Shown here: positions 49,709 to 64,000 of the stretch, one piece after another
How the letters are laid out: every line of letters begins with the position of its first letter
Numbering within the stretch: the first letter of the stretch is position 1
Source of the DNA: Mansonella perstans
Lineage: Eukaryota > Nematoda > Chromadorea > Rhabditida > Onchocercidae
Length of the DNA stretch: 64,000 nucleotides
Direction of reading: 5' to 3'
NCBI GenBank assembly: GCA_037074765.1
Contig: JBAMDO010000036.1
Span: 310,001-374,000 of the forward strand
Translations under genes and position numbers: made by a program
The notes under the pieces: generated by a model
What the model saw: only the letters and a program-made list of their open reading frames with translations
Told to the model about the DNA's origin: nothing
Databases searched by the model: none

Positions 49709-50936
49709 AAACACGTACTACAACAATCAACAATTACTTTGATCTGATCTTTACATTTCCTTTTATTCCGTAAATCAAATTCATTCGTTAATTGTTCAAC
49801 GTTTTTGTTTAATTTTTGCTAAATTATTTATTTAATTTTGCTAGAAATTTCCCTACAATCTGATAAATTTTTCACATTGAACGATGGCAATATTAAACTT
49901 GTTGCGAGAATGTTTTGCTATAAGTGAAGGATTTTGTAATCTGCCAATACTTAATCTGGAAAGTTTAAATAAAGTAAATATTTGAGAGTAGTCAAACAAG
50001 TCGAGAAGTGCAAATTTCTCGCTACCAAAAACAAATATTGTAAACTGTAAATTTCTTTCAACTAAATGAACTGAAATGAAATTATTTGATTACAATTGGA
50101 TCGCAGGTCTTCCTTAAAGCTACTGGTTTTGCCAGTGGAAAAAAAAAATTAACAAATGATATCCAATAATAACATCGATTACTCCATTGTTTAATTAGAT
50201 CCGTACTAATTTCGAACTTTCAATTCAGTCATATATTACAAGTTATATGAAAAATAACTTTTCACATTGATCCTTCACGCGCGTAATATCTCACGCAATT
50301 GTTGTAAAGGAGAAACACGTAATAATGCAAACATCACGTGTGAAAGATATTCGAAAGAAATTCGAACAGGAAAATGTTTCTAAAATAATTCTAAATATGA
50401 ACGACAACATTAAACAGCAGTAATAAAAGAAACGAGAAAATCACTGTTTTACATTCTACTCAATATTGTGATTCAATTGGAAATGTTAGATTCATAAGCT
50501 TATTTTCGTAAATGCTTACATTTTTGAGAAAAATTGTTGAAATCATTGACTGTGCTCGAATATCAAAGTGACGGAATTTTTGAATCAGTTGTAATTACTC
50601 ATCTAACCAGCTGTCATTATACCATAAATAATTCTGCCATATATTTTAATTTGTTCATTTTTTCAATATCGAATTGCAGATAAATATAATTCCAACAAAA
50701 AAAAATTCTCACTGTTTACTGATACACTAGCGCAGTTCGGTCGCTTCTATCGAAGATGGTTCGTAGGCTGAAAAAGTTTTCATTTCATTGGCACTTTTGT
50801 CTTCTTTTATTCTTATTTTACGATTTCTAATTTTTGAAATTTTATTGAAATATTAAAAATCATTTAGACTATGGTTTGAAAAAGATCCGATAAGTTATTT
50901 TTTATGATTTGGAAAGCTATGCTCAAAACTATTTTA
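49709..50936. other. Region downstream of P3, unit III
   Basis: Same as 39508-40738. No coding sequence seen. It ends at the 52-bp block that abuts the RMDN gene. Confidence 0.5.
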
Positions 50937-50967
50937 CGAATGTTTGAATCATAAAAAGGAATGTAAT

Positions 50968-53506
50968 ATGTGTGGAAAAATAGGCAAGAGAGTGAATGTT
51001 ATCTATTTTCAGTATGAAGCGATTGACGAATGCCTTGATGAATACGATGGTCAGCGGGCCTATGAACTGATTAAAGAGGTTTGGCAACTCTCAGACAAAA
51101 AAATTGTTCTGTTTTTTTCTTTAAATAAATACTTCTGGGAAAAATTCATTTCGATAATTAAATTTAATAAAGATTATTAATATTTATTGCTAGCTAAATT
51201 TGATGTTTATTATCATTTAATCCATTTCGTGAATCATTATGAAAGTGAACAAATACAATGAAATAAGCCTAGAAATAATTCTGATCATTGATTTCAGATG
51301 GCATCTGCAAACGAAGCGCCAAACGCTCAATTACAATATCGTTTTGCACATGCCTGCTACATTCTTTCAAATTTTCATCTTTCCAACGAAGGTGAACGTT
51401 ATCGTCTGTTGAAAGAAGGTAAATGTTTTTTACGATTTTCCTTAAAAAGTGTAATTTCACTTTCCACTGATATTTTAATCAATTATCTCCGAGGATTACG
51501 TGGATTATAATCTGCTTAATGGAATATATGATCATTTAGTAAAATGAACCATAATCTGTATTCGAAAGACTGAATAAAGCATTTCTATTAAGCATATATG
51601 TCATGCAAAATGGCATGTAAGCCGGAATCGAAGAATCCTGAAATATTGAAATGGTCCGCTATCATAACTGGTACACTTGCTGAGTTTAAAAATTTGAAAG
51701 ATATGGAGCGAGTGGTTTATGTGAAGGAATTTAAGGTAATTCAAAATTACTGAAACCATCGATAGCTAAGTAAAAGATTTGGAAAGAAAGAAAAGGATAG
51801 ATGCTGATGGTTTACTTGGAAAATTGAAGTCCTGAATTTTGATAACAATACTTCTTAGTAAGTCGTAAATGATTAAAATTGCAATTTCTCAATTCGAATT
51901 TTACTTCATTCATCTTCGTTTTGGTAATTTATAATTGATTCTATCATTTTAATGATACTTTTGTCGTGATAATTCAAATAATGGAAAACAATAGATTTTA
52001 TAGGAATTTCTGGATGAAGCATTAGCTTATATGCCAGATTCATCAGTTTATCATATGAATGGACGATTTTATTTTCGCGTTAGGCAGCACTCTTCATTTA
52101 CAAATTACTCATCCTTTCATTTCTTTGAAAAATTCATTTTATTTATAAATTAAATGTTTTATTAATTTGCAAATTACTGAATGTCATAAGTAAAACATAT
52201 CAACCATTCATTTCTGCTGTAATTTCCATTAATTAACAAGAAAATAGCATTTCAGTTTACAGATACTTTCACGGATACTGTTATTTTTATGTATCAAAAT
52301 TCAACAATGCATTTTATTACGGTGCCATATGTAGCGTAGTAATTCAAGATACAATTCTCAAAAATTTCTGTTCGAAAAATTGTTATTAATATCGGATAGA
52401 TTCTGCTTCAGATGGCTACATTATCGGAGGAAGAAAAACAGTATGCAATAGCAGCATTTGACACACTACCAACAAGTACCATTGATGAGGCACTTGATAA
52501 TTTCCATAAAGTTCGTTGATTACTTTATGATATTCATGAATGTATTTTATCCATAAAGCAAATAGTAACTCAAAAAGGATTGAATTCAGTGAAATAATTA
52601 AATAGGTAGATTTAAGTAGCTCTTTCAGAAGGGATCATGTATACATAGCATTTATATCATATGACAATTTCATGCACAGAAAAAATTTTCAACAGTGCAT
52701 AATTTAGGCAGAAGAACTAAATCCAGGACACATCGATAACCTTATGTATCTTAGCAAGTGCTATTTTGCTAAAGGTTATTTATCCATGAAATTGTTCCTC
52801 ATTTCTTCCTTTAATTACATGCCAAAATATTGCATTTTTCATTTAGTATGGTAAAATAAAGGAATTCCCTTTAGCAGCTTACTATTACCAGTTTGTTTAT
52901 TTGTCAAAATGACAAACTAAGAAATATCACAAATTGACCAGTCTTAATAATAAATTGTCGTGTTTTAAGACAATCAAAAATAGGAAAAAAATTTAGGCGA
53001 TTATTCGGAAGCAGAAAAGTATTTACTGCCTGTGCTTGAAATGACACCCGTTGATGAGATGGATGAAGCGCACATTGCTGAAGCACAGCAACTCTTGGAC
53101 CTTATTGACCAGCAGTATCATTATTGTCCTGGTCATCAGGTCATCAATCTTTTACTTATAAAAAAAATAAATGCTAGGTATAATTGGCAAATTAAACAAA
53201 TTTGCAGCATTTCTTCAATCTTATGAAATGGAATAATATACTAATTTATACTATCGTTAACTCTAATACTGTATGAGTTGACATTTCACTAACAAATTCC
53301 GACAGGGATGGAAAGTATAAATTTGAAATTTAACAAATTGCTCATTGCAAAATATTCAGGATCGAGACGGAGAAAATTCTGAGGACGAAGAGCTAGAGCC
53401 AATGGAAACGGATTCGGAAGAAACAGAAAATAGTACTGCATCAACAAGTAGCCATTTTGAAGAAAAATCAAATGTCCCAGTTGAAAATTCACGTCCAGAC
53501 GAATAA
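50968..53506 (+). CDS. Regulator of microtubule dynamics (RMDN/RMD-1) family protein
   Basis: Exons: 50968 or 51013-51078, 51298-51418, 51593-51735, 52004-52078, 52412-52510, 52708-52774, 52997-53139 and 53360-53506. Phases all agree. From the ATG at 50968 the product is 301 residues. Family signatures: ECLDEYDGQRAYELIKE, then LQYRFAHACYILSNF, a KWSAIITGTLAEFKN block, EFLDEALAYMPDSSVYHMNG (TPR-like), TSTIDEALDNFHKAEELNP and YLSKCYFAKGDYSEAEKYL. The last exon is an acidic, Ser/Thr-rich tail. RMDN proteins have TPR-like helical repeats and bind microtubules during chromosome segregation. Poly(A) signals lie at 53529 and 53571. The start is uncertain: the ATG at 50968 lies in the 52-bp block shared with the repeat units, while TTTTCAG at 51006-51012 could instead be a splice acceptor with the first exon elsewhere. 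Confidence 0.87.
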
Positions 53507-53997
53507 ACCTAAGACTTTTCCTGTTCAAAAATAAATGAAAATTTTGCTTAAGTATCCTATAGTAAAATTTCAATAAATATTTAAAATTTTTGTCGTCTAC
53601 CAATCGTTGCAATTCTGAAAATGAACGTTAATTAAAGTGACCACTGAATTTTCCAAATAAATCCATTTCTTGAACAGCTTTAGCTCACCAGCGAATAACT
53701 TCAATGAACAGTTTGGGAAATTCATAACATAACGAAATGTATTATCGCTATTTAGTCATCAGAATCGCTTTATGTTCAAAAATAATGAAAGATTGCACAT
53801 TATTAAGTGATGAAAGCGATAGTAAAAGGAATTCAGCAAGCCTATTTAACACGTTGAAGAATTTAATTTACGAAAGTCACAACTTCGTTACTTTCCACAG
53901 GATCATGTAACAGAATCACAATTGCAATAGATCATAAAGACTCGTTGAATAAAATCTATAATAATTATCACTTTTAAACTCTCAAGTGATCTAAAAT
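53507..53997. other. Convergent 3' region between RMDN and b5 reductase
   Basis: Holds the 3' ends of the two convergent genes, with AATAAA signals near 53529 and 53571 for the plus-strand gene. No other gene. Confidence 0.6.
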
Positions 53998-56186
53998 TTA
54001 GAAAATTAAACAATCACTCTCCGGATAACCCAACTTCATGAGATTTGGTGTACAGGCAAACTTGATCATCGGCGGTGGACCACACATTAAAATTACTGCA
54101 CCAGAATCGCGTCCAGGTCCGGGTAAGTGCTTCTGGATCATTTCTGCATTCACAAAACCTATAAATAGATGACAATAAAGATTTTATTATAGGTATTATG
54201 CTCACCATCAAGATGTATTTAATCCGATGTGCAAGCATCAATGACATTTCTACCTCTTTCTCATAATGATTCAATTGAACCTGTTGAATAAGTCCAGTTA
54301 GACTTTGCTTGATCGACCGTGTACCACACGTGGAACTTCTCTGGATGTTTCGCAGCTAACTCATTTAACTCATCTCTAAAAATAAACTTCTTATTGCGTT
54401 AAATGTACAGCATATCAGAAACTTAAATATGTCATCATTTAAAGAGAATATAATTCAGAAAAGATTTCGTTTATCCGAAAAATGTTTTTATAAAGATCAA
54501 ATATCTTTATTCGACCAAGAAAGTAATGTAAGTGAACTGAACCAAAGAAAGTAATATAAGTGAACTGAAGCAACTACTTACTGCATATTAATGAAATTGA
54601 GACGATTAGCAGTTAAACCTTTCGAAAGAAGTTCAAACATTCATCTGTGATAGGCGAACATGATAATTAAGGCATACCTAATATATCTCATAATAGCACT
54701 CTCAATATATATCATGTCAATTTTATAGTTTCCAAATTTAAAAAAATCTGAATCACAGCATATTCTATAGCAGAACATACCTGAGCAATATATCGGACTC
54801 ATCCTTATTTGCAAAAATCAATGATACCTTCGTAGTATCCTTCGGATTCTTCATAATTGCTGAGATGATCTGTAAATATATTTCTCGCTCTTCATTATAT
54901 TATCAACCGATAAAACGACTATTATATGCTTAGAAAAAATCAGTATATTACTTGTAGCATCGGTGTGATACCGCTACCACCTGCAATCATACCGATGTTT
55001 TTGTATACGCGCTTTTTTGGTTCTGCATTTTTCTTCGATCTCACGGCAAACGAACCATTTCCTTCATAAACGATTAATCCCAAGGGACCGCGAAAATTAA
55101 TTGTTTCACCTGATATTATGCCAACAGTAGCACCATAGTCACTTAAGATAATTGGCTTCTTATAGGCCACATAATGTCAAAAATAGATAATTGCAAAAGC
55201 AGAATTATTCTGTTTTTTCCTTTCCCCTCATTGTCGTAGTTGTTTCAACCACAAATAAAATTACACAACACAATAAAAAGTTCATTTCTCATAAGCAGAA
55301 GAAAAGAATTATCAAATCCATACCTATCTTCATTTTCTCAAGATACTGCGTCATTTTTCCACCATCTGGAAATTTGGGATGAACATTACTGAAGTAAATC
55401 TTTACTAACAAATCAACATATCCTTTGTCATCATCGGATGAAATTGGCGTATATGGACGAACAACAAGCTTTCCGTCTATCTGAAATTAGCTTATTTTGA
55501 AGATTGTCATCCAAACAAGTCAACATAAAAAATCAATTCTTCAAAATGCTACGAGCTGAAAATTCCAAATCACAAATGCTTTTTTTTTACAAACATATAT
55601 GCACAACCCTGACATATTTCAAACCTTCCTATACGTTATGATTATGATTCCTAACTATTTGCTGAAATAATAAAATACTTAAAGTGTTCCAATAATAATT
55701 ACCTTCGCAGAAAGCTGAATGTGTTGACCAACAGGTAAACCAAGAATGTGTTCATCAGTGGGTAGTTTGAAACGAAACTTTCGCGTATCATGGTTAACAG
55801 TGTCTTTTTTTATTAAGGCTAGAGGATATTTTTCTTCTGGATCCACAAGAGTAATCAATTTCTATAATCCGAAAAGTTACGATGCAAGTATAGAACCCTC
55901 TTTTGCACTCTCCTTTATTCATTTTGACAGAATAAACTGTGCAGCTTAGAACCGTTCAAGCATTTAAACTGTAGTAAATAAATTTTAACTTCCATAAAAC
56001 TAATTTATTGAAAGTATTTAGAAAAGCAAAAATTACCTTTCTAGTCAAACCAGAAAACAGATAAAATGAACATTCAGTACCTCGTCGTCGATATAAAAAA
56101 TGATATAGCGCCACTGAAGTAAGAAATACAGCGGTAACAGTGATAAATGTCACACTGGTTAGTGTGCTCTCGTAATTCGAAACCAT
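53998..56186 (-). CDS. NADH-cytochrome b5 reductase
   Basis: Seven exons: 56186-56037, 55861-55703, 55480-55324, 55109-54952, 54869-54781, 54375-54281 and 54158-53998, 322 residues. Residues about 10-32 are a membrane anchor ([19 protein letters not shown]). FAD-binding motif: [10 protein letters not shown], with VDLLVKIYF and the GGKMTQYLE loop. NADH-binding motifs: [10 protein letters not shown] and [10 protein letters not shown]. Ends in a phenylalanine as many family members do. It moves electrons from NADH through FAD to cytochrome b5, supporting fatty-acid desaturation and related reactions at the ER or outer mitochondrial membrane. It follows eRF1 on the same strand at 2.4 kb. From memory, reductase and eRF1 genes are also neighbours in C. 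elegans (cosmid T05H4), which should be checked. Confidence 0.93.
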
Positions 56187-58543
56187 TTTTACGCTGCTTC
56201 TTTTCCAATTTTCAACTTAAAGCAACTTTTAAATTCCTATTATATATAATCCTTGACGGTGAAAACTGTGAGCTTAGTCCACTGGAAAACGCGCTTGATA
56301 AAAGTAAAAAGTAAACTTACCAAACATATCACATCAAAATTCTTTACGTCACGCTCAAAATGTTACTTTTCAAACAGAAGAATCTGTCCTTGATTTGCGT
56401 AATAAAATCAAAATTTTAGGCTAAAAATAAAAAACAACCATTCTGGAAAAACATTAAAATATATTCCCTTAAAAACCACTGAGCAGTCCATATCGTACGC
56501 CAAATTGACAAATGAAATTACTTTCATCTTCTCACTTTTTCAAAGTATGATACTCTTTAAGGAATTATAGCTCGGAACGATCATTCCTTAACTTCAGGAA
56601 GAATTGAAACATTCGAGGACAAAAGTAAGGGATCCCGCCCACCTTTTTGCTCCTCAAGCTTAACTTAACTTTTAAAATCTTTACAAAAAACAAAATAAAT
56701 AAAATGATATGAAGAATACCAACAAGAATAAGAAAAAACCCCAAGTAAACAAGAATTTTTCGGGAAATTATTTCTTCAACAATTTTTAATCCTTGAAAAT
56801 ATGATCCAAATATACATACCTACCACGTAATTCATTCAAATTCATCACAATCTTTCATCACCACTTTCAACAAACAGTTATCTGAGTTATCTATAAGTAA
56901 TGCTGCAAAAAAAAGCTTACAGTTAGTGTCATTTACTTCTGTATACTTTTTTCGAATAGCAAATCCCAACAATATTTTATTAACGATAGCAAAATAAAGA
57001 AAACTACCAATAAATCAATGAGATATGAATATTTATTAATAATAGTAAAGAACAACAAAGAAGTCTCACTAACAGTAATTAAGCAAACAATTAAATGATT
57101 TCAAGAAAAACATAAAAGCAGCCAAGGAATAAAGCGAAATGGAAATTTTGTCATCGAAAGAAAAGCATTTTGTAAACAGAAAGGAGCATTAGCCTATTCC
57201 CGAAAAGAATACTTATTGTTTCAAAGTTGCTCCTTTTTCTTTTTTTCCTATCATAAAATAAATCTTCCCAAAAATTAATTACTTCCTGGAGAAACACTGG
57301 AAAATAATGTTTTTATTGTTGCATAAAAACGACAGAAGCTTTTGTGAAAAAATATTACAATCTTTCTGCTGCTCCGTTGTTCTTCAGAAACAACGAAAGG
57401 TAAAATGGAAAATTAAAATAATAATAATAATTCTTCACTGGGTAAGCAACACAATTTCAGCATAAGTTCATCAATTTCTGCAATTCGCTGCCACATATTC
57501 TAAAAATGTGAACTGTGAGAAATAAAAAAACAGTCTAATAAATGATAGCACAAAACTGTATTTAACTTATCAAAATTAAGTCAAAGGAAACACAGCAAAG
57601 CTTTTCGCAACAACAGATACTGTTGATTATTCGTCACATATAGTGATAAGTAAAATTCCGTTATAAAGCCACAATTTTCGCGAATTTTTTCTGGATGTTG
57701 ACAAAATCTTCAGTTCACATGACCAGGTACATCACAAGATCAAGCCCAAATAATTCATCTTGCTAATAAAGCTAGCTCCTCTCAAAATCTCACAAAGAAT
57801 TATTTCATCTACCACAAAATTTTAAAAAATAAAAATCCTACCTGCCAAATCAGTTTTTTGTCAAGTTGGTAACAAAATTCATGCACCATAAACTGTGCTT
57901 GTAAGTGAATTTTATAGATGGTACAATTTTCCGTTTGTAATCAAAGAATGAATATTCCCCTGCATGAGTACCTCTCCTTCGACTGCAATAACTCAAAATT
58001 AGTAATTTCAGTAAAGGATATTCGAAGACTGAACAAAAACCGAGAAGTTGATAAACAGAATTCTTTCGAGGAATAATCACTATAACATTTCAAAAATGCC
58101 AAGATCTTGTACGAAACAAAACAAAAAACGTCAAGTTGCATAATGTGAGAGTCTGCTAGAGAAAAATATGTACCTTGCTAGATGGCATAACCAATCGGTG
58201 GCTGTCGCGATTACAAGTAATTTCGTATTCGGATAAATGCAAGAAGTGATAGATTTGTCCACAGCAATAAAAATAAATGATTTCTGCCGCCAAGTGCGGC
58301 AAAGAAAAAGTGCAGACGAATACAAAATAAAGTTAATCCAATCTAAAAAAAAACAATATATAGTTTCTTAAATTAAAGTTTTCACACTGCTGATTATGCA
58401 AAAAGCATCGATAACATAGAAATATCATCATAGATATATCATACCTTGAATTGAAAAATGAATCATATTTCCAGAAATATAAAAAACATACATGAGAAAT
58501 TGCGGAAAATGAAAAAATAACCACGACTAGCCACCGAATATAG
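56187..58543. other. Gap between eRF1 and b5 reductase
   Basis: Mostly featureless AT-rich sequence. A minus-strand stretch at 57982-57850 after TTATTGCAG has an open frame starting RRRGTHAGEYSFFDYKRK. It echoes the RRRGT of b5 reductase exon 1, but the similarity is short and probably chance. Confidence 0.5.
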
Positions 58544-61355
<2,812 letters not shown>

Positions 61356-64000
61356 AACTACTAAAGTTGTATTTTTTCTCAGTTAACTGATTTCACGAGT
61401 TACGGAAGTTAATGCAGTCTTCACTGACTGAAAATTTATTAGTTCAAATTTTACAGCTCAGAAATACAAAATATGTTACGCAAATATTTGGCAAAGAACA
61501 TACAGATCATTCCCTATGACATCGATGGTTATCTATTTGGGTTAATTTAATGCATTCAAATATGGACAGATTGTTTCGGGCTGAGACTCACTGTAATCAT
61601 TTCTGTATTACTTTAATATTTTATCCTGATACGACTTTGTAACGAGAGTTTTATCTCATTATCTGCTTTATTTCTGGAATTCTAACAAAAATTTCTCCGC
61701 ACACAATAACTATTCAATCATCACAGCCCATTATTTAATTTAATTAAATTTTATTTAATTAAAAGATCTATAACTATCATGCAGTATCTTAAAGAGATAT
61801 CACAGAATTTGATAAAGAAAAGCAATAGGTGATTAAAGATAAAGGAACAATTAATAATTCCATCCTTGTTCTTGATCATACAAATACTTGAAGAAATGGA
61901 AACTCGTAATACTTTATAAAAACTTTAAAAATAGCAAAGGAAAATTATCCAAAGGAAAACTTGGAATTACATCCTTGCGATAGTATGTGAAAAATATTGC
62001 AAAAAGCAAGCATCTCTTCATAAAAAAAGGTAAAAAGCTTGCATTCTATAATCGAATTTTTCTTGAATAAAAATTACAAACTAGCTAACCTAATGGAAAA
62101 CATTTTGATTGATTGCTTTGTAAAAAAAAACATGGAGGAAATTAAAATTACAAATTCGAAGATTAAAACTTTTCAAAGTAAACAACTGGAATTTTTTTGA
62201 TCAAAAATGGAAATATCGAAAAAACAGTCCGGACACTATCTGGATCCTAATCGTAATAATCAGGTTCAAAGGCGAAAATCGAGAAGTGATTAGCCAGTGT
62301 GGTCATTAATCTCTACGACTATCACCTCAATTCACTAAGTTCCAGAGAAAGAACCTGATAAACAGCTACCATATCCAAAAAAGGTAGTAGGCCTCAAAAC
62401 TATTCACTATCAAAAGCACATGATTCACTGACTTCCTGAAATTCTATCGGAATGGATACAATTTAAATCCATTAATGTGAATCTATGAGAGGTCAAATCT
62501 GCTACTGATAATTTCACCTCTTAAATTAGAAGAAAATAACCAACTGCTAATTCAGCACAATCAACTCACACCGCTCACCCAATCGACAAAAAATCACAAT
62601 GCTATCAAAATTTTGGGAAAACTGCAAACCAGAATTTCCACTTTGAGCAATGGGAGCACAGCGCAAATGTTCGTCCTACATCTTATCAATGATCTTTCCG
62701 GAATACCATATAAATCATTTTACGAAAACTAGTTTCCCGGAACAACTCTTTTTTATCAGTGATAAGATATCAGAGATACTAAGATATTTCATTGTTATAC
62801 ATAAGACAATACAAAATCAACTCAATGATAAACCATGTTAAACACAAGAAAACTGGAATTGATCGATTAACCATCATTCATTCTATTTGTATGGAATGAT
62901 ATTTTCCATACAGTAATCTGATGATAACACATACTTTGCATTGATCATTTAATAGAATTTTTTAAATTGAAAAAAAAAAAAAAAAACGAAATGTTAACTT
63001 TCGAATAAAATAAAAACAAACAATGACAAAACTTATCATTCCTATTAATTATTATCGATTGATTATAAAAAATTTCATGTGCATAATTATTACAATTAAT
63101 TTTTATCTTGCACAATTTCACTTATCCATTCTTTTGTTAAGATCATATTTGGCTCAGATTTTTCTGTCCTAAATTATTTTTATTGATGATACATTGATAA
63201 GGCTAAAAGTCATAAAAACATTAAAAAAATTTAAAAATTAAAATTAAAAAATTAATTAAAAATATTAAAAAAATGCAACAAATACCGTAAATCTCAATAG
63301 GAATTTTTTATCTTCATACATTCCGCTTTTTTTTATTTCATATCTCAAATACATTTACCATACTATTCAAATTTGAACATTCCAAATCGAAAACATATTG
63401 GTGAGAAATAAATTGATAATTAATTCATTTCAACTTGATCGTTATCATTGACAAAAAGATAAGGCTAAATCGGGAAATAAAAAAAATCAATTTGCAACAG
63501 ATTGAAATTTAAGTAAAAATTAAACAATACATTTTTTCCATGTAGTAATTATCCTAATTGATTATATTTGTCAATTGTGACAATGCTAATGTTTAAAAGA
63601 TGAATTTGTATTAAAAAAATTTTTTTGAAAGCAATTTTTCCTCTTACTTCTCCCTTTTTTCTTTTATGAAAAGTGAAAAAAAAAACAGGAAAAATAATTG
63701 CATTTATTTTCAAATAATCCAATAAGCTCATTCATTTCTCATCATGGAGGATCAAAATGTAAAATGATGAGAAATGAGAGATAATGACAAAGACAAATAA
63801 ATTAAAAACTAAAATTTTTTTTGTAAAAACAAAGAAAAAATTAAACAAAAAAAAAAAAAAAAAATGCAATCCCAATAATTTTTTTTTTTTATTTTACCAA
63901 TTTCTTCACTCATTCATTCATAGTAATTTCATTTCCAATGCTTTAGCATTTAATTATTTCACTTTCAATTAGCTGTCAATGAATGCGGATACATTATACT
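61356..64000. other. AT-rich sequence upstream of eRF1
   Basis: Presumably contains the eRF1 promoter. Short open frames (62650-62841, 63549-63731, 63784-63972) lack recognisable content or splice context. Poly-A/poly-T runs occur near 62970 and 63847-63864. No gene called. Confidence 0.5.

Larger units (their letters stand above)
40739..50988. repeat. Segmental repeat, unit III (full 10.2 kb)
   Basis: A complete unit in the order 52-bp block, LTR, P1, P2, fucosyltransferase, P3, 52-bp block. The 52-bp block (GAATGTTTGAATCATAAAAA onward) occurs at both ends (40739-40790 and 50937-50988), giving a period of about 10.2 kb with unit II. A third block lies at 3734-3785 at the start of unit I. 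Confidence 0.9.

Noticed and set aside
50950..50990. Cys-x2-Cys motif (KKECNMCGKIGK) resembling a zinc knuckle of a retroelement gag
   Set aside because: It is on the plus strand whereas the Pao pol and the gag start read on the minus strand, and the motif lacks the remaining His/Cys ligands.
57850..58080. Minus-strand RRRGTHAGEYSFF frame as an alternative first exon of b5 reductase
   Set aside because: The match to exon 1 of the reductase is only five residues, no donor in suitable phase is evident, and the stop follows in the same frame.

Overview
The window is eukaryotic and almost certainly from a nematode. It is strongly AT-rich, its genes are cut into short exons (often 40-250 nt), acceptors are of the TTTTCAG type, there is a BEL/Pao retroelement, and the conserved genes look nematode-like. 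A parasitic spirurid-type (clade III) nematode would fit, but I cannot fix the species. Most gene models below were assembled by hand from splice-site phase, because single ORFs rarely exceed 120 codons.

Layout. 860-4283: a decayed BEL/Pao retroelement on the minus strand with one intact-looking 400-bp LTR. 3734-11480: the first part of a repeated unit holding two small secreted cysteine-rich peptide genes (P1 decayed, P2 intact) and an alpha-1,3-fucosyltransferase gene (minus, frameshifted). 11.5-36.7 kb: a mostly single-copy block with the 3' end of an unrecognised gene, old diverged pieces of the repeat unit, unrecognised plus-strand exons, the mitochondrial peptidyl-tRNA hydrolase ICT1/MRPL58 (16.1-19.1 kb, minus), a short unrecognised gene (21.4-21.9 kb, minus), a complete-looking ADAM metalloprotease (about 25.2-32.3 kb, minus) and exons of an unrecognised membrane protein (34.7-35.7 kb, minus). 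36.7-51.0 kb: the repeat again, as the end of one unit (truncated fucosyltransferase, P3) followed by a full 10.2-kb unit (LTR, P1, P2, intact fucosyltransferase, P3). 51-53.5 kb: a regulator-of-microtubule-dynamics (RMDN) family gene (plus). 54.0-56.2 kb: NADH-cytochrome b5 reductase (minus). 58.5-61.4 kb: translation release factor eRF1 (minus).

The housekeeping genes (eRF1, ICT1, b5 reductase, RMDN, ADAM) form the ordinary background. The striking part is the repeat: a Pao LTR, a family of six small secreted peptide genes (three intact) and three fucosyltransferase copies (one intact) that have been amplified together. Leaders, introns and flanks of the peptide genes are nearly identical between copies, while the stretch between leader and cysteine-rich tail differs in every type. 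This is what a young, fast-evolving secreted-effector family would look like. I do not recognise the peptide family and give it no function.
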